From Streptomyces gilvus (lineage in GTDB: Bacteria > Actinomycetota > Actinomycetes > Streptomycetales > Streptomycetaceae): a DNA stretch of 64,000 nucleotides. The DNA lies in NCBI RefSeq assembly GCF_022513565.1, contig NZ_JAKWBE010000003.1, positions 350,297 to 414,296 of the forward strand, in the 5' to 3' direction. Of this stretch, positions 25,532-33,136 are shown piece after piece. Position 1 is the first letter of the stretch. Each line of letters opens with the position of its first letter. The position numbers and the translations under genes are program-made. Under the pieces are notes generated by a model. It was given only the letters and a program-made list of their open reading frames with translations. It did no database searches and was not told the origin of the DNA.

Positions 25532-25945
25532 CTACTCGATGACGAGGTCGACCTCGATGTTGCCGCGGGTGGCGTTGGAGTACGGGCACACCTGGTGGGC
25601 GGTCTCGACCAGCTTGCGGCCGGTCTCCTGGTCCACGGTGTCCGGCAGCTCCACGCGCAGCGTCACCTTCAGACCGAAGCCCTCGCCCTGCTTGCCTATG
25701 CCGACCTCGGCGGTGACGGCGGCGTCGCTGACGTCCACCTTGGCCTGGCGGCCCACGAGACCGAGGGCGCTGCCGAAGCAGGCGGCGTAACCGGCGGCGA
25801 ACAGCTGCTCCGGGTTGGTGCCCTCACCGTTGCCGCCCAGCTCCACCGGCGGCGCCAGCTTCACGTCGATCTTGCCGTCGTTCGTGAAGGCCCGGCCGTC
25901 CCTGCCGTGGGTGGCGGTGGCGACCGCGGTGTAGAGCGCGTCCAT
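25532..25945 (-). CDS. ohrA: Organic hydroperoxide resistance protein, Ohr/OsmC family
   Basis: A cytoplasmic thiol peroxidase that reduces organic hydroperoxides. The 137-residue product is the normal size, with reactive Cys56 in 'AAGYAACFGSAL' and resolving Cys120 in 'HQVCPYSNATRGN', plus the N-terminal pattern 'LYTAVATATHGRDGRA'. ATG 25945 is chosen because MDALYTAVAT is the family start and AAGGGA precedes it; upstream in-frame codons run into the operator. It is divergent from its regulator gene across 125 bp. The pair is typical: the oxidised repressor leaves the shared operator and ohr is induced by peroxides. Confidence 0.95.
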   Translation of the reverse strand: MDALYTAVATATHGRDGRAFTNDGKIDVKLAPPVELGGNGEGTNPEQLFAAGYAACFGSALGLVGRQAKVDVSDAAVTAEVGIGKQGEGFGLKVTLRVELPDTVDQETGRKLVETAHQVCPYSNATRGNIEVDLVIE

Positions 25946-26021
25946 GGGAAACCATCCCTTTCGAGTCGTTCGTGTTCCGGCGGCTCTTCCACGGCCGCCG
26001 CACGACGACAAGTAGAGCACA

Positions 26022-26061
26022 CAATTCGATTGCGCACAACTAAATAGCTCGCAAGAGCTAT
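26022..26061. promoter_or_regulatory. Candidate OhrR operators in the ohrA-ohrR divergent region
   Basis: Two palindromes lie in an unusually A/T-rich patch: CAAT-TCG-ATTG (26022-26032), close to the CAATT/AATTG core of known OhrR boxes, and ATAGCTC-GCAA-GAGCTAT (26044-26061), a perfect 7-bp dyad 9 bp before the ohrR start. The second would overlap the ribosome-binding region of ohrR and fits autorepression. Confidence 0.55.
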
Positions 26062-26070
26062 CCTGGAGGC

Positions 26071-26544
26071 ATGAGTACGACGCCCACCACCGACTGGCTC
26101 CGCCTGGACCAGCAGATCTGCTTCTCCCTGAACGCCGCGTCGCGCGCCTTCGGCGGCGTCTACCGCGTGGTCCTCAAGGACCTCGGGCTCACCTATCCGC
26201 AGTACCTGGTGATGCTCGTGCTGTGGGAGCACGGTGACCTGCCGGTCAAGAAGCTCGGCGAGCACCTGCGCCTCGACTCCGGCACGCTCTCCCCGCTGCT
26301 CAAGCGGCTGGAGGCGGCGGGTCTCGTCCGCCGTGAGCGCAGCGCCCGCGACGAACGCTCGGTGGAGGTACGGCTCACCGAGGAGGGCACGGCGATGCGC
26401 GAGCGCGCCCTTCAGGTGCCGCGCCGCATCGCCACCGCGACGGGCCTCGACGTCGACGAGATCCGCGCGCTGCGGGCCCGCCTGGACGACCTCACGACCG
26501 CGCTGGACGCGGCCGTGGCGGAGGAGATGGGAGCAGGCCGGTAG
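26071..26544 (+). CDS. ohrR: OhrR, MarR-family peroxide-sensing repressor
   Basis: A 157-residue winged-helix repressor. The sensing cysteine is Cys17 in '[18 protein letters not shown]', the conserved OhrR position. The recognition helix region is '[45 protein letters not shown]', with the beta-wing after it. Only one cysteine is evident, so this is a one-Cys OhrR that would be inactivated by mixed disulfide or overoxidation. The ATG has GGAGG at close spacing. The last ten codons fall within the first copy of a 190-bp tandem duplication; a second copy of the same ten codons with a stop lies downstream, out of use. Confidence 0.94.
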   Translation: MSTTPTTDWLRLDQQICFSLNAASRAFGGVYRVVLKDLGLTYPQYLVMLVLWEHGDLPVKKLGEHLRLDSGTLSPLLKRLEAAGLVRRERSARDERSVEVRLTEEGTAMRERALQVPRRIATATGLDVDEIRALRARLDDLTTALDAAVAEEMGAGR

Positions 26545-28430
26545 GAGCCGCGAGCCCGTTCATCGGCGCGAGCCGTGTCGTCCGAGCACGGCGGACGTAC
26601 AGCCGGAGGCTCACACGGCCGCTGCGGTACTGCCACCGGGGCGTGAACTGCTCCGCCAGAGCGGCGAGCTTGGCCCGCTCGACCGGACTGCGCGGAGCGG
26701 AGCCGTGGCGGAGGAGGTGGGAGCAGGCCGGTAGGAGCCGCGAGCCCGTTCATCGGCGCGAGCCGTGTCGGCCGAGTACGGCGGACGTACAGCCGGAGGG
26801 TCACACGGCCGCTGCGGTACTGCCACCGGGGCGTGAACTGCTCCGCCAGAGCGGCGAGCTTGGCCCGCTCGACCGGACTGCGCGGAGCGGGCCGCCGCGA
26901 CCCCAGCACCCGCCCGTCCCCGACGACCCACACCCGGTCGACCCCGGCCAGCCGCGCCGACAGCTCGCGCACCCCGACCTCCTCGCCGCTCAACGTCCCC
27001 GACCGCGGCCCCGACTCCCGCAACGCGATGTCCCGGGCCCTGCCGAACCCGCCCGGATAGGCCGACTCCGCGATCCGCCAGAACGCCGGCACGAACAGCA
27101 CGGGGTCGCCGGGCCGGATGTCACGGGCGGCGAGCCCGGAGACTGCGGCGAGGTTCTCGGGCCGGTGCGCGGGGGAACGGTCGTGGCGGTAGAGGGGGAG
27201 GTCGTGCGCGGCGACGAGCGCGACAGCGAGGACGCCGGTGAGGGTGAGGAGGGGCGCGCGGGGCAGCGGGCAGCGAGGGACGGGGCCGGGGCGGGCCAGG
27301 AACCGCCCGTACGGACCGCGCCGAAGGCCGGTTCCCTCGCTCAGGTCCTCCCGTGGGGAGGGGAAGCCGGGCACGCGACGACCCGGCAGCAAGCGGGACA
27401 GGGCCCCGGCCAGCCACTCACCCCCCGCCGCCACCAGCAACGGCGCCCCCGCGAAGGCGTACAGCACATACCGTTCGTGATACAGCGGCTGCACCTGGGA
27501 GGCCGTCATCAGCAGGGTCGGCGGCAGTACCAGCAGCGGAACCGCCACCCGCGCGACCCGGGGTACTCCGAGCCCGGCCGCCGCGAGCAGCACTGACGTC
27601 CGGAACACCACCCCCGTGGGCCCGGCCGCGACCGCTCTCACGAGGGCGTCGGCCTCCTCCCAGTCCGGCGCCACGAGCCACCCCACCTGCCCGGCCTGTC
27701 CATGGGACACCCACACCAGCGGCGCCAGAACGACCGCCACCACCCCCACCGCGCGCCCCCACCCCGCCCACACCCGCCCCGGCGCCCGCGCCAGCAGCAA
27801 CGTCACGGCGTGCGCGCACACGACCAGCACCGCCATTTCGTGCAGCAGACAGGTGACGGCGAGGACTGCGCCGTAGCCGGCCCAGACCCGCCCCGACCGG
27901 CCCTCGAGTCCCGTGACCAGCAGCAGCGTCGCCCCCAGGACGCCCGCCGAGACGATCGCGTAGGACCGCCCTTCCTGCGCGTAGTGGCCGATCAGCGGGG
28001 TGACGGCGTAGAGCAGGCCGGACCACAGGCCCACGCGCGGACCGGCCAGCCGCAGGCCCAGCGCACCCACCAGCCCCGCGCTCACCGCCGCCCCGCACAC
28101 CGACGGCAGCCGCAGCGCGACCTCGTCGGGCCGGACGGCGAGAACGACGTGCAGGACGAGGTAGTAGAGCCCGTGCACCGCGTCCACCGAATGGAGCATC
28201 CGCCAGATCTGCCCCACCGTGCGCCGGCCGACGAGGAAGGTGACCGCCTCGTCGCCCCACATACCGCCCCGGTCGAGCCGCCACAGCCCGATCCCGAGCA
28301 TCACGGCCGCGGGCACCGCCACGGCCAGGACCTCGGGACGCGCCAGTCGGCGCCCCGTGTTCTTACCGTCCCCACGCCTGATATTGGGCTGTTGGCGAGC
28401 TCTTACCGACGATTGACGGTGTATCAGCAC
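26412..28430 (-). CDS. Polytopic membrane glycosyltransferase (GT39/ArnT-like) with altered C-terminus
   Basis: A multispan membrane enzyme of the lipid-linked-sugar transferase type. The first helix (about 35-50) is followed by 'GGMWGDEAVTFLVGRR', the acidic DE motif of GT39/ArnT-like catalytic loops, and 'HGLYYLVLH'. About ten more helices run to residue 400, then an extracytoplasmic domain. The predicted role is adding a sugar from a polyprenyl-phosphate donor on the outer face. GTG 28430 has GGAG five bases upstream. The C-terminus is affected by the 190-bp duplication: in the second copy the frame is normal ('[19 protein letters not shown]'), but the period is not a multiple of three. 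Translation then crosses the first copy in another frame and the antisense of ohrR, adding an unrelated Arg/Ser-rich tail. Without the duplication the stop would be at 26492. Confidence 0.75.
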   Translation of the reverse strand: MLIHRQSSVRARQQPNIRRGDGKNTGRRLARPEVLAVAVPAAVMLGIGLWRLDRGGMWGDEAVTFLVGRRTVGQIWRMLHSVDAVHGLYYLVLHVVLAVRPDEVALRLPSVCGAAVSAGLVGALGLRLAGPRVGLWSGLLYAVTPLIGHYAQEGRSYAIVSAGVLGATLLLVTGLEGRSGRVWAGYGAVLAVTCLLHEMAVLVVCAHAVTLLLARAPGRVWAGWGRAVGVVAVVLAPLVWVSHGQAGQVGWLVAPDWEEADALVRAVAAGPTGVVFRTSVLLAAAGLGVPRVARVAVPLLVLPPTLLMTASQVQPLYHERYVLYAFAGAPLLVAAGGEWLAGALSRLLPGRRVPGFPSPREDLSEGTGLRRGPYGRFLARPGPVPRCPLPRAPLLTLTGVLAVALVAAHDLPLYRHDRSPAHRPENLAAVSGLAARDIRPGDPVLFVPAFWRIAESAYPGGFGRARDIALRESGPRSGTLSGEEVGVRELSARLAGVDRVWVVGDGRVLGSRRPAPRSPVERAKLAALAEQFTPRWQYRSGRVTLRLYVRRTRPTRLAPMNGLAAPTGLLPPPPPRLRSAQSGRAGQARRSGGAVHAPVAVPQRPCEPPAVRPPCSDDTARADERARGSYRPAPISSATAASSAVVRSSRRARSARISSTSRPVAVAMRRGT
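26512..26891. repeat. 190-bp tandem duplication across convergent gene ends
   Basis: Two adjacent copies, 26512-26701 and 26702-26891, identical except at about five positions including the last base (clear ones at 26526/26716, 26581/26771, 26587/26777 and 26610/26800). Each contains the last codons and stop of ohrR on one strand and the C-terminal coding region of the membrane glycosyltransferase on the other. The period of 190 leaves a remainder of one base, so the duplication shifts the glycosyltransferase frame. Confidence 0.93.
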
Positions 28431-28451
28431 GTCCACTCCGCTCGCCCGGCT

Positions 28452-28457
28452 TACGAT
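28452..28457 (+). promoter_or_regulatory. Possible -10 element for a leaderless transcript
   Basis: TACGAT ends 5 bp before the GTG-ATG start of the membrane glycosyltransferase gene and matches TANNNT at the distance seen for leaderless Streptomyces mRNAs. There is no Shine-Dalgarno sequence. No good -35 was found at 16-18 bp. Confidence 0.4.
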
Positions 28458-28462
28458 CCGCC

Positions 28463-29734
28463 GTGATGAACGCGGAGCCGACCTCAAAGACACGACGTCC
28501 TCTTCTCGCCCTCGCGGCCGGCTGGCTCGCCACCCGCGCCGCGATGCTGTGGCTGCTCGCGCTGGGCGGTGTGCCGCTGCTCGGCCACGGCTCGGTCGCC
28601 CGGGAGGTGTGGCGGCTGTACCACCACTGGTACGGCGTCCTGGCGCACGGCAGCTTCCCCGTCCACGACCCGCTCTGGCAGTACCCGCCGGGCGCCGGCG
28701 CGGTCCTGCTCTCGCCCGCGCTGCTGCCGGGCCTGACGTACTTCCAGGCGTTCGTCGCGCTCACCCTCGCCTGCGACGCGACGATCACCGTGGCGCTGAC
28801 GATCGCGGGCGCCCGCGGCCACCGCAGCCTCCTCGGCGCGGCGGTGTGGGTGGCCGGCCTCCCCCTCCTGCTGCAGACGCCGCTCGCGCGCTACGACGTC
28901 CAGGTGACCGCCCTCGCCGTCCTCTCCCTGCTGGCGTTGCCGCGCTCCACGCGCGCGTGCGGGGCGTTCGCGGCACTGGGCGCCCTGGTGAAGGTGTGGC
29001 CGGCGCTGGTGCTCCTCGGCACGCCGAGGGGCCGTATGACGCGCTCGGCGTGGGCGTGGGCCCTGGCCACCGGGACCGTCGCCCTGGGCGTGCTGGCGGC
29101 CCTGTTCGCCAACCCCTTCGGGTTCCTGCGCGAGCAGGGCGGGCGGGGTGTGCAGATCGAGTCGCTGGGCGGCACGGTGCTCTCCTTCGCCGTGCACGCC
29201 GGCTGGCCGGGGAGGGTGCGCTACCAGTACGGCGCCATGGAGTTCACCGGCCCGTACGTCCGCACGGTCGCCCACGTCTCCCTCGCGCTCACCGCGGTCG
29301 CCTTCGCGCTGCTGCTGCTGTGGCGGCTGCGGGCCCGGCGCTGGACACCGGCCACGCCCTACGACGCGGCGCTGAGCGCGGTGCTGCTGTTCACCGTCAC
29401 CAGCCGGGTGATCAGCCCGCAGTACATGATCTGGCTGGTGGGGCTGGCCGCCGTCTGCCTGACCTCGCGGCACACCGTGCAGCGGCCGGTCGCCGCGCTG
29501 GTCCTGGCGGCGACCGCGGTCAGCGCCGTCGAGTTCCCGGTCCTGTACGGCCAGGTCATGGCCTGCACCTGGACGGGCTGCGCCCTGATGCTCGTACGCA
29601 ACGGGCTGCTCGCGGCGGCCGCCGTGCTGTCCTTCGTCCGGCTGTGGCGCTCCACCTCGCCCGCGCCGCCCCTGCCGCGCGCGCCCCGCCGCTCCCCGGA
29701 CGCCCGCGGAGCCACCCAGGCCGTCCCGGCGTGA
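28463..29734 (+). CDS. Membrane glycosyltransferase, GT87/DUF2029-like
   Basis: A 423-residue polytopic membrane protein with about ten hydrophobic helices and little soluble part. The segment 'HHWYGVLAHGSFPVHDPLWQYPPGAGAVLL' has the acidic and aromatic pattern of the GT87 (PimE-like, polyprenyl-phosphomannose-dependent) catalytic loop, and 'FTVTSRVISPQYMIWLVGLAAV' is the conserved C-terminal GT87 segment. The predicted role is an extracytoplasmic mannosyl- or arabinosyl-type transferase acting on an envelope glycan. It starts at GTG 28463 or ATG 28466, 33 bp from the divergent glycosyltransferase start. With galE downstream it belongs to the envelope cluster. The sugar donor is not certain. 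Confidence 0.8.
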   Translation: MMNAEPTSKTRRPLLALAAGWLATRAAMLWLLALGGVPLLGHGSVAREVWRLYHHWYGVLAHGSFPVHDPLWQYPPGAGAVLLSPALLPGLTYFQAFVALTLACDATITVALTIAGARGHRSLLGAAVWVAGLPLLLQTPLARYDVQVTALAVLSLLALPRSTRACGAFAALGALVKVWPALVLLGTPRGRMTRSAWAWALATGTVALGVLAALFANPFGFLREQGGRGVQIESLGGTVLSFAVHAGWPGRVRYQYGAMEFTGPYVRTVAHVSLALTAVAFALLLLWRLRARRWTPATPYDAALSAVLLFTVTSRVISPQYMIWLVGLAAVCLTSRHTVQRPVAALVLAATAVSAVEFPVLYGQVMACTWTGCALMLVRNGLLAAAAVLSFVRLWRSTSPAPPLPRAPRRSPDARGATQAVPA

Positions 29735-29778
29735 GGTGGGGCCTGCTTCACTGATACCGGACGCGCACCTGCACGCCT

Positions 29779-29807
29779 CGACCGACTTCGACCGACTTCG
29801 ACCGACT
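29779..29807. repeat. Triple 10-bp direct repeat upstream of galE
   Basis: CGACCGACTT is repeated almost three times without spacing, ending 17 bp before the galE start and just before its ribosome-binding site GAGGGGA. It may be a slippage product; a regulatory role is not shown. Confidence 0.7.
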
Positions 29808-29824
29808 GAGGGGACGGCCCGCAC

Positions 29825-30805
29825 ATGACCTGGCTGATCACCGGCGGCGCCGGTTACATCGGGGCGCACGTCGTGCGCGCGATGACCGGTGCGGGCGAAC
29901 GGACGGTCGTGTACGACGACCTGTCGACGGGCCTCGGGGAACGGGTGCCGGACGGGGTGCCGCTGGTGGTGGGGTCGACGCTGGACGGCGAGCGGGTAGC
30001 CCGCGCCCTCGCGGACCACTGGATCACCGGGGTGGTCCATCTGGCGGCGAAGAAGCAGGTGGGCGAGTCGGTGGAGCTGCCCCTGCACTACTACCGGGAG
30101 AACGTCGAGGGCCTGCGCGTCCTGCTGGAGGCCGTCACGGCGGCCGGTGTCCCGTCGTTCGTGTTCTCCTCCTCGGCGGCGGTGTACGGCATGCCGGACG
30201 TGGAGCTGGTGACGGAGGAGACGCCGTGCGTGCCGATGTCGCCCTACGGCGAGACGAAGCTGGCGGGCGAGTGGCTGGTCCGGGCCACGGGCCGCGCCAC
30301 GGGACTGTCCACCGCGTCCCTGCGCTACTTCAACGTGGCGGGCGCCGCCACCCCGGAGCTCGCCGACACCGGCGTCTTCAACCTGATCCCCATGGTCTTC
30401 GAGAAGCTGACCGAGAACGCGCCGCCGCGCATCTTCGGCGACGACTACCCGACCCCCGACGGCACCTGCGTACGCGACTACATCCACGTGGTGGACCTGG
30501 CCGAGGCCCATGTGGCGGCGGCCCGCGCCCTGCGAGCCTCGCCCGGCCGCGACCTCACCCTCAACATCGGCCGCGGCGAGGGCGTCTCGGTCCGCGAGAT
30601 GATCGACCGCATCAACGCCGTCACCGGCCACGACCGCCCCCCGACGGTCACCCCCCGCCGCCCCGGCGACCCGGCCCGCGTCGTCGCCTCCGCCGACCGC
30701 GCCACCACAGAACTCGCCTGGAAGGCCAGACACGACGTCCAGGGCATGATCACATCGGCGTGGGAGGGCTGGCTACGCCTCCATCCGGAGGCGGCCCGCC
30801 ACTAG
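29825..30805 (+). CDS. galE: UDP-glucose 4-epimerase
   Basis: An NAD-dependent short-chain dehydrogenase-fold enzyme that interconverts UDP-glucose and UDP-galactose, supplying UDP-galactose for envelope glycans. The 326-residue product has 'GGAGYIGAHV' (the GxxGxxG dinucleotide site), the catalytic Ser/Tyr/Lys set ('FSSSAAVYG' and YGETK), the 'LRYFNVAGA' signature and 'DGTCVRDYIHVVDLAEAH'. Here the active-site motif reads SPYGETK, the usual GalE form. The ribosome-binding site is GAGGGG, 9-10 bases upstream. It sits between a membrane glycosyltransferase and an ADP-ribosylglycohydrolase gene that follows by 9 bp. A UDP-sugar epimerase of slightly different specificity cannot be excluded. Confidence 0.92.
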   Translation: MTWLITGGAGYIGAHVVRAMTGAGERTVVYDDLSTGLGERVPDGVPLVVGSTLDGERVARALADHWITGVVHLAAKKQVGESVELPLHYYRENVEGLRVLLEAVTAAGVPSFVFSSSAAVYGMPDVELVTEETPCVPMSPYGETKLAGEWLVRATGRATGLSTASLRYFNVAGAATPELADTGVFNLIPMVFEKLTENAPPRIFGDDYPTPDGTCVRDYIHVVDLAEAHVAAARALRASPGRDLTLNIGRGEGVSVREMIDRINAVTGHDRPPTVTPRRPGDPARVVASADRATTELAWKARHDVQGMITSAWEGWLRLHPEAARH

Positions 30806-30814
30806 GCTGCGCCG

Positions 30815-31768
30815 ATGCCCAGCCACATCGACCGCGCCCTCGGCGCCGTCCTCGGCTCCGCCGTGGGCGACGCCCTCGGCGCCCCCTTCGAGTTCGGCCC
30901 CGAGGGCGCCTTCTCCGCCCGCTTCCCCGACCCGGGGGCGGGCGGCGAGATGTGCGGGGGTGGCGGCTGGGACCCCGGTGAGGCGACGGACGACACACAG
31001 ATGGCCGTGCTGCTGGGTGAGTCCCTGGTGGAGCGCGGCGACCTGGACCTCCCGGACGTCTTCGCCCGCTTCCGGCGCTGGGCGGCCGCCGACCCGAAGG
31101 ACATCGGCCTCCAGACGGAGGCGGTCCTGACCAGCGGCGACCCCTGGGACCTGGCGGCGGCACTGCACTTCCAGACGAGCCAACGCGCGGCCGGGAACGG
31201 CGCGTTGATGCGGGCCTCGACCTCCGCGGTGCATTTCGCCGCGGCGGGCCGGGAGACCACCATGGACGCCGCCCGCCGCATCGCCGCCCTCACCCACGGG
31301 GACCGCGCCGCCTGGGAGGGCACGGCCGTCTTCCACGAACTGGTGCGCGGGGCCCTGAACGGGGGTGATCTCCTCGCCGCCCTCCCGGACACGCTCGCCG
31401 CCGTCCACCCCGACCACCGCGAGCGGTACGCGACCGTCCTGGCCGCCGACTGGCATCCGGACCTTGCGACCGAGTTCAACGGCGCCGTCTGGCCGTGCCT
31501 CGCCTCCGCCGTCTGGGCGCTGCGGACCACCACCTCGTACGAGACCGCCGTGCGCGCCGCGATCGACCTCGGCGGTGACACGGACACCGTCGCCGCCGTC
31601 ACCGGCGGCCTCGCAGGAGCCGTGTACGGGGTGGGGGCGATTCCCGAGCGGTGGGTGTCGGTGCTGCACGTGCCGTTGCCGGGGTTCGGCGGCCGGGTGC
31701 TGCGTGCGGCCGAACTCGCCGGACTGGCGCGGCGGTTGCTCGGTCGGGAGCGGGGAGGCGCGACCTAG
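30815..31768 (+). CDS. ADP-ribosylglycohydrolase family protein
   Basis: A 317-residue DraG/ARH-fold hydrolase that would remove ADP-ribose from proteins or related metabolites. The metal-binding motifs are 'GSAVGDALGAPFEF' and 'GEATDDTQMA' near the N-terminus and 'DLGGDTDTVAAVTGGLAGAVYG' near the C-terminus; these Asp/Thr residues bind the two divalent metals. The start is the ATG 9 bp after the galE stop, and the two are probably co-transcribed. Its stop codon overlaps, tail to tail, the stop of the decayed response-regulator gene on the other strand. The substrate is unknown; no ADP-ribosyltransferase gene is nearby. Confidence 0.9.
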   Translation: MPSHIDRALGAVLGSAVGDALGAPFEFGPEGAFSARFPDPGAGGEMCGGGGWDPGEATDDTQMAVLLGESLVERGDLDLPDVFARFRRWAAADPKDIGLQTEAVLTSGDPWDLAAALHFQTSQRAAGNGALMRASTSAVHFAAAGRETTMDAARRIAALTHGDRAAWEGTAVFHELVRGALNGGDLLAALPDTLAAVHPDHRERYATVLAADWHPDLATEFNGAVWPCLASAVWALRTTTSYETAVRAAIDLGGDTDTVAAVTGGLAGAVYGVGAIPERWVSVLHVPLPGFGGRVLRAAELAGLARRLLGRERGGAT

Positions 31769-32408
31769 CGGTTGTTCAGGTACGCCAGTACGGCGAGTAC
31801 CCGGCGGTGGCCGCTGTCGCTCGGGGGCAGGCCCAGTTTCAGGAAGACGTTGCCGATGTGTTTGTGGACGGCGCGTTCCGTGACGACGAGGGTCCGCGCG
31901 ATGGTGGCGTTGTCGTGGCCCTCGGCCATCAGGGCCAGGACCTCGCGTTCGCGCGGGGTGAGGGAGTCGAGGGGGAGTCCTTGCGTCGGGTGAGGAGTTC
32001 GGTGACGACCTCGGGGTCGAGAGCCGTGCCCCCGGCCGCGACCCGCTCCAGCGCGTCGAGGAACTCGTCCACCCGGCCGACCCGGTCCTTGAGCAGATAA
32101 CCGAGCCCGCTCGCCCCGCCGGTGAGCAGTTCGGCGGCGTACGACTCCTCGACGTACTGGGAGAGCACCAGGACGGGAAGTCCGGGAATCTCGGCCCGTG
32201 CCGCCAGCGCGGCGCGCAGCCCCTCGTCCCGGAAGGCGGGCGGCATACGGACGTCCAGCACGGCCGCGTCGGGCCGGTGCTCCAGCAGCGCGGGCAGGAT
32301 CTCCGGGCCGGTGGCGGCGACCGCCACGACCTCGTGCCCCGCGGAGGTCAGCAACAGGACGAGCCCCTCCCGCAGCAGGGCGTTGTCCTCGGCGATCACG
32401 ACTCTCAC
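31765..32408 (-). pseudogene. NarL/LuxR-type response regulator broken by a one-base deletion
   Basis: The first 147 codons from GTG 32408 encode a normal receiver: 'VVIAEDNALLREGL', phosphoacceptor region 'AAVLDVRMPP', 'VLVLSQYVEE', and the lysine in '[33 protein letters not shown]'. The frame then runs to a stop at 31929 with a nonsense tail. In the next frame, from about 31970 down to 31765, the missing LuxR-type DNA-binding domain is intact: 'DSLTPREREVLALMAEG', 'NATIARTLVVTERAVHKHIGNVFLKLGL', stop TAG. Restoring one C in the run of five at 31971-31975 joins the two parts perfectly. Either a pseudogene or a sequencing error in a homopolymer; no DNA binding is expected as it stands. Confidence 0.88.
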
Positions 32409-32440
32409 GGCAGTTCCGCCTCGACTCCGGTCACCGCGCG
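32405..32440 (-). pseudogene. 3' remnant of a deleted sensor kinase
   Basis: Directly upstream of the response regulator, overlapping its start by GTGA, is a short open end reading '...RAVTGVEAELP' and stop. Residues like 'GTxVEAELP' plus a GTGA overlap are typical of the last codons of NarL-family sensor histidine kinases. Upstream of this there is no kinase sequence: a TAA appears in the same frame at 32489-32491 and the tetR gene ends at 32493. The kinase body is therefore missing. The short length makes this a moderate-confidence inference. Confidence 0.45.
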
Positions 32441-32492
32441 CGGCGACGACTTCCGGCGACCGGCGACCGGCGACCGGGCCACCGCAGCTTAC

Positions 32493-33119
32493 TCACAGCG
32501 CCTTGATCGCCTCGGCGGTGGCCCGGGCGAGCGCCCCGAGGTAGCCCTTGGGCAGCTTCGGGCTGCGGATCACCACCGAACGCCAGTACAGCGGCCCGGA
32601 GATCAGGTCGAGCGCCAGCTCGTCGTCGTGCCCGGCCCGGATCTCGCCGCGCTGCTCCGCCGCCACGAGGATCTTGCTCGCCACGCCCTCCTGCCCGTCC
32701 CGCAGCGCCTTCTGCACGGCCTCGGCCATGTCGGGGTTGCGGGCCGCCTCCGCCTGGAGGTCGGGCAGGATCTGCGAGGCCAGCGGGTGCCGCAGGGCGC
32801 GCGAGGTCACCTCGTAGAGCAGCCGCAGATCGTCCTCCAGGGAGCCCGTGTCCGGGGCCGGCAGGCCCTGCACCGCGAGGGCGGAGACGATGTCGAGGAC
32901 CAGGTGCAGCTTGGAGCGCCAGCGGCGGTAGACCGCGGTCTTGCCGACGCCCGCCCGGCGCGCGATCCCCTCGATGGACATGCGCGCGTAGCCGACGGAC
33001 GCGAGCTCCTCGAAGACGGCCGCCCGGATGGCCTCCGTGACGTCCTCACGGAGCACGGCCGCCCCTGCTGGGGTCCGGCGGCGCGGACGCGTCTGAGGCT
33101 CCTCGGCGTTCGTCGTCAT
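32493..33119 (-). CDS. TetR-family transcriptional repressor
   Basis: A 208-residue regulator. The N-terminal helix-turn-helix is 'AIRAAVFEELASVGYARMSIEGIARRAGVGKTAVYRRWRSK' (about 25-70) and the C-terminal part is an all-helical ligand/dimer domain (TetR_C-like, 'LPDLQAEAARNPDMAEAVQKALRDGQEG'). ATG 33119 (MTTNAEEPQTRPRRR) is chosen; a longer frame exists but would run back into the repeat array. Its promoter must lie inside the array of 34-bp repeats that starts 18 bp upstream. The array also abuts the divergent exporter genes, so the likely job is to repress itself and the exporter until a ligand binds. The ligand is unknown. Confidence 0.92.
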   Translation of the reverse strand: MTTNAEEPQTRPRRRTPAGAAVLREDVTEAIRAAVFEELASVGYARMSIEGIARRAGVGKTAVYRRWRSKLHLVLDIVSALAVQGLPAPDTGSLEDDLRLLYEVTSRALRHPLASQILPDLQAEAARNPDMAEAVQKALRDGQEGVASKILVAAEQRGEIRAGHDDELALDLISGPLYWRSVVIRSPKLPKGYLGALARATAEAIKAL

Positions 33120-33136
33120 GCGGACCAGCATAGGGC

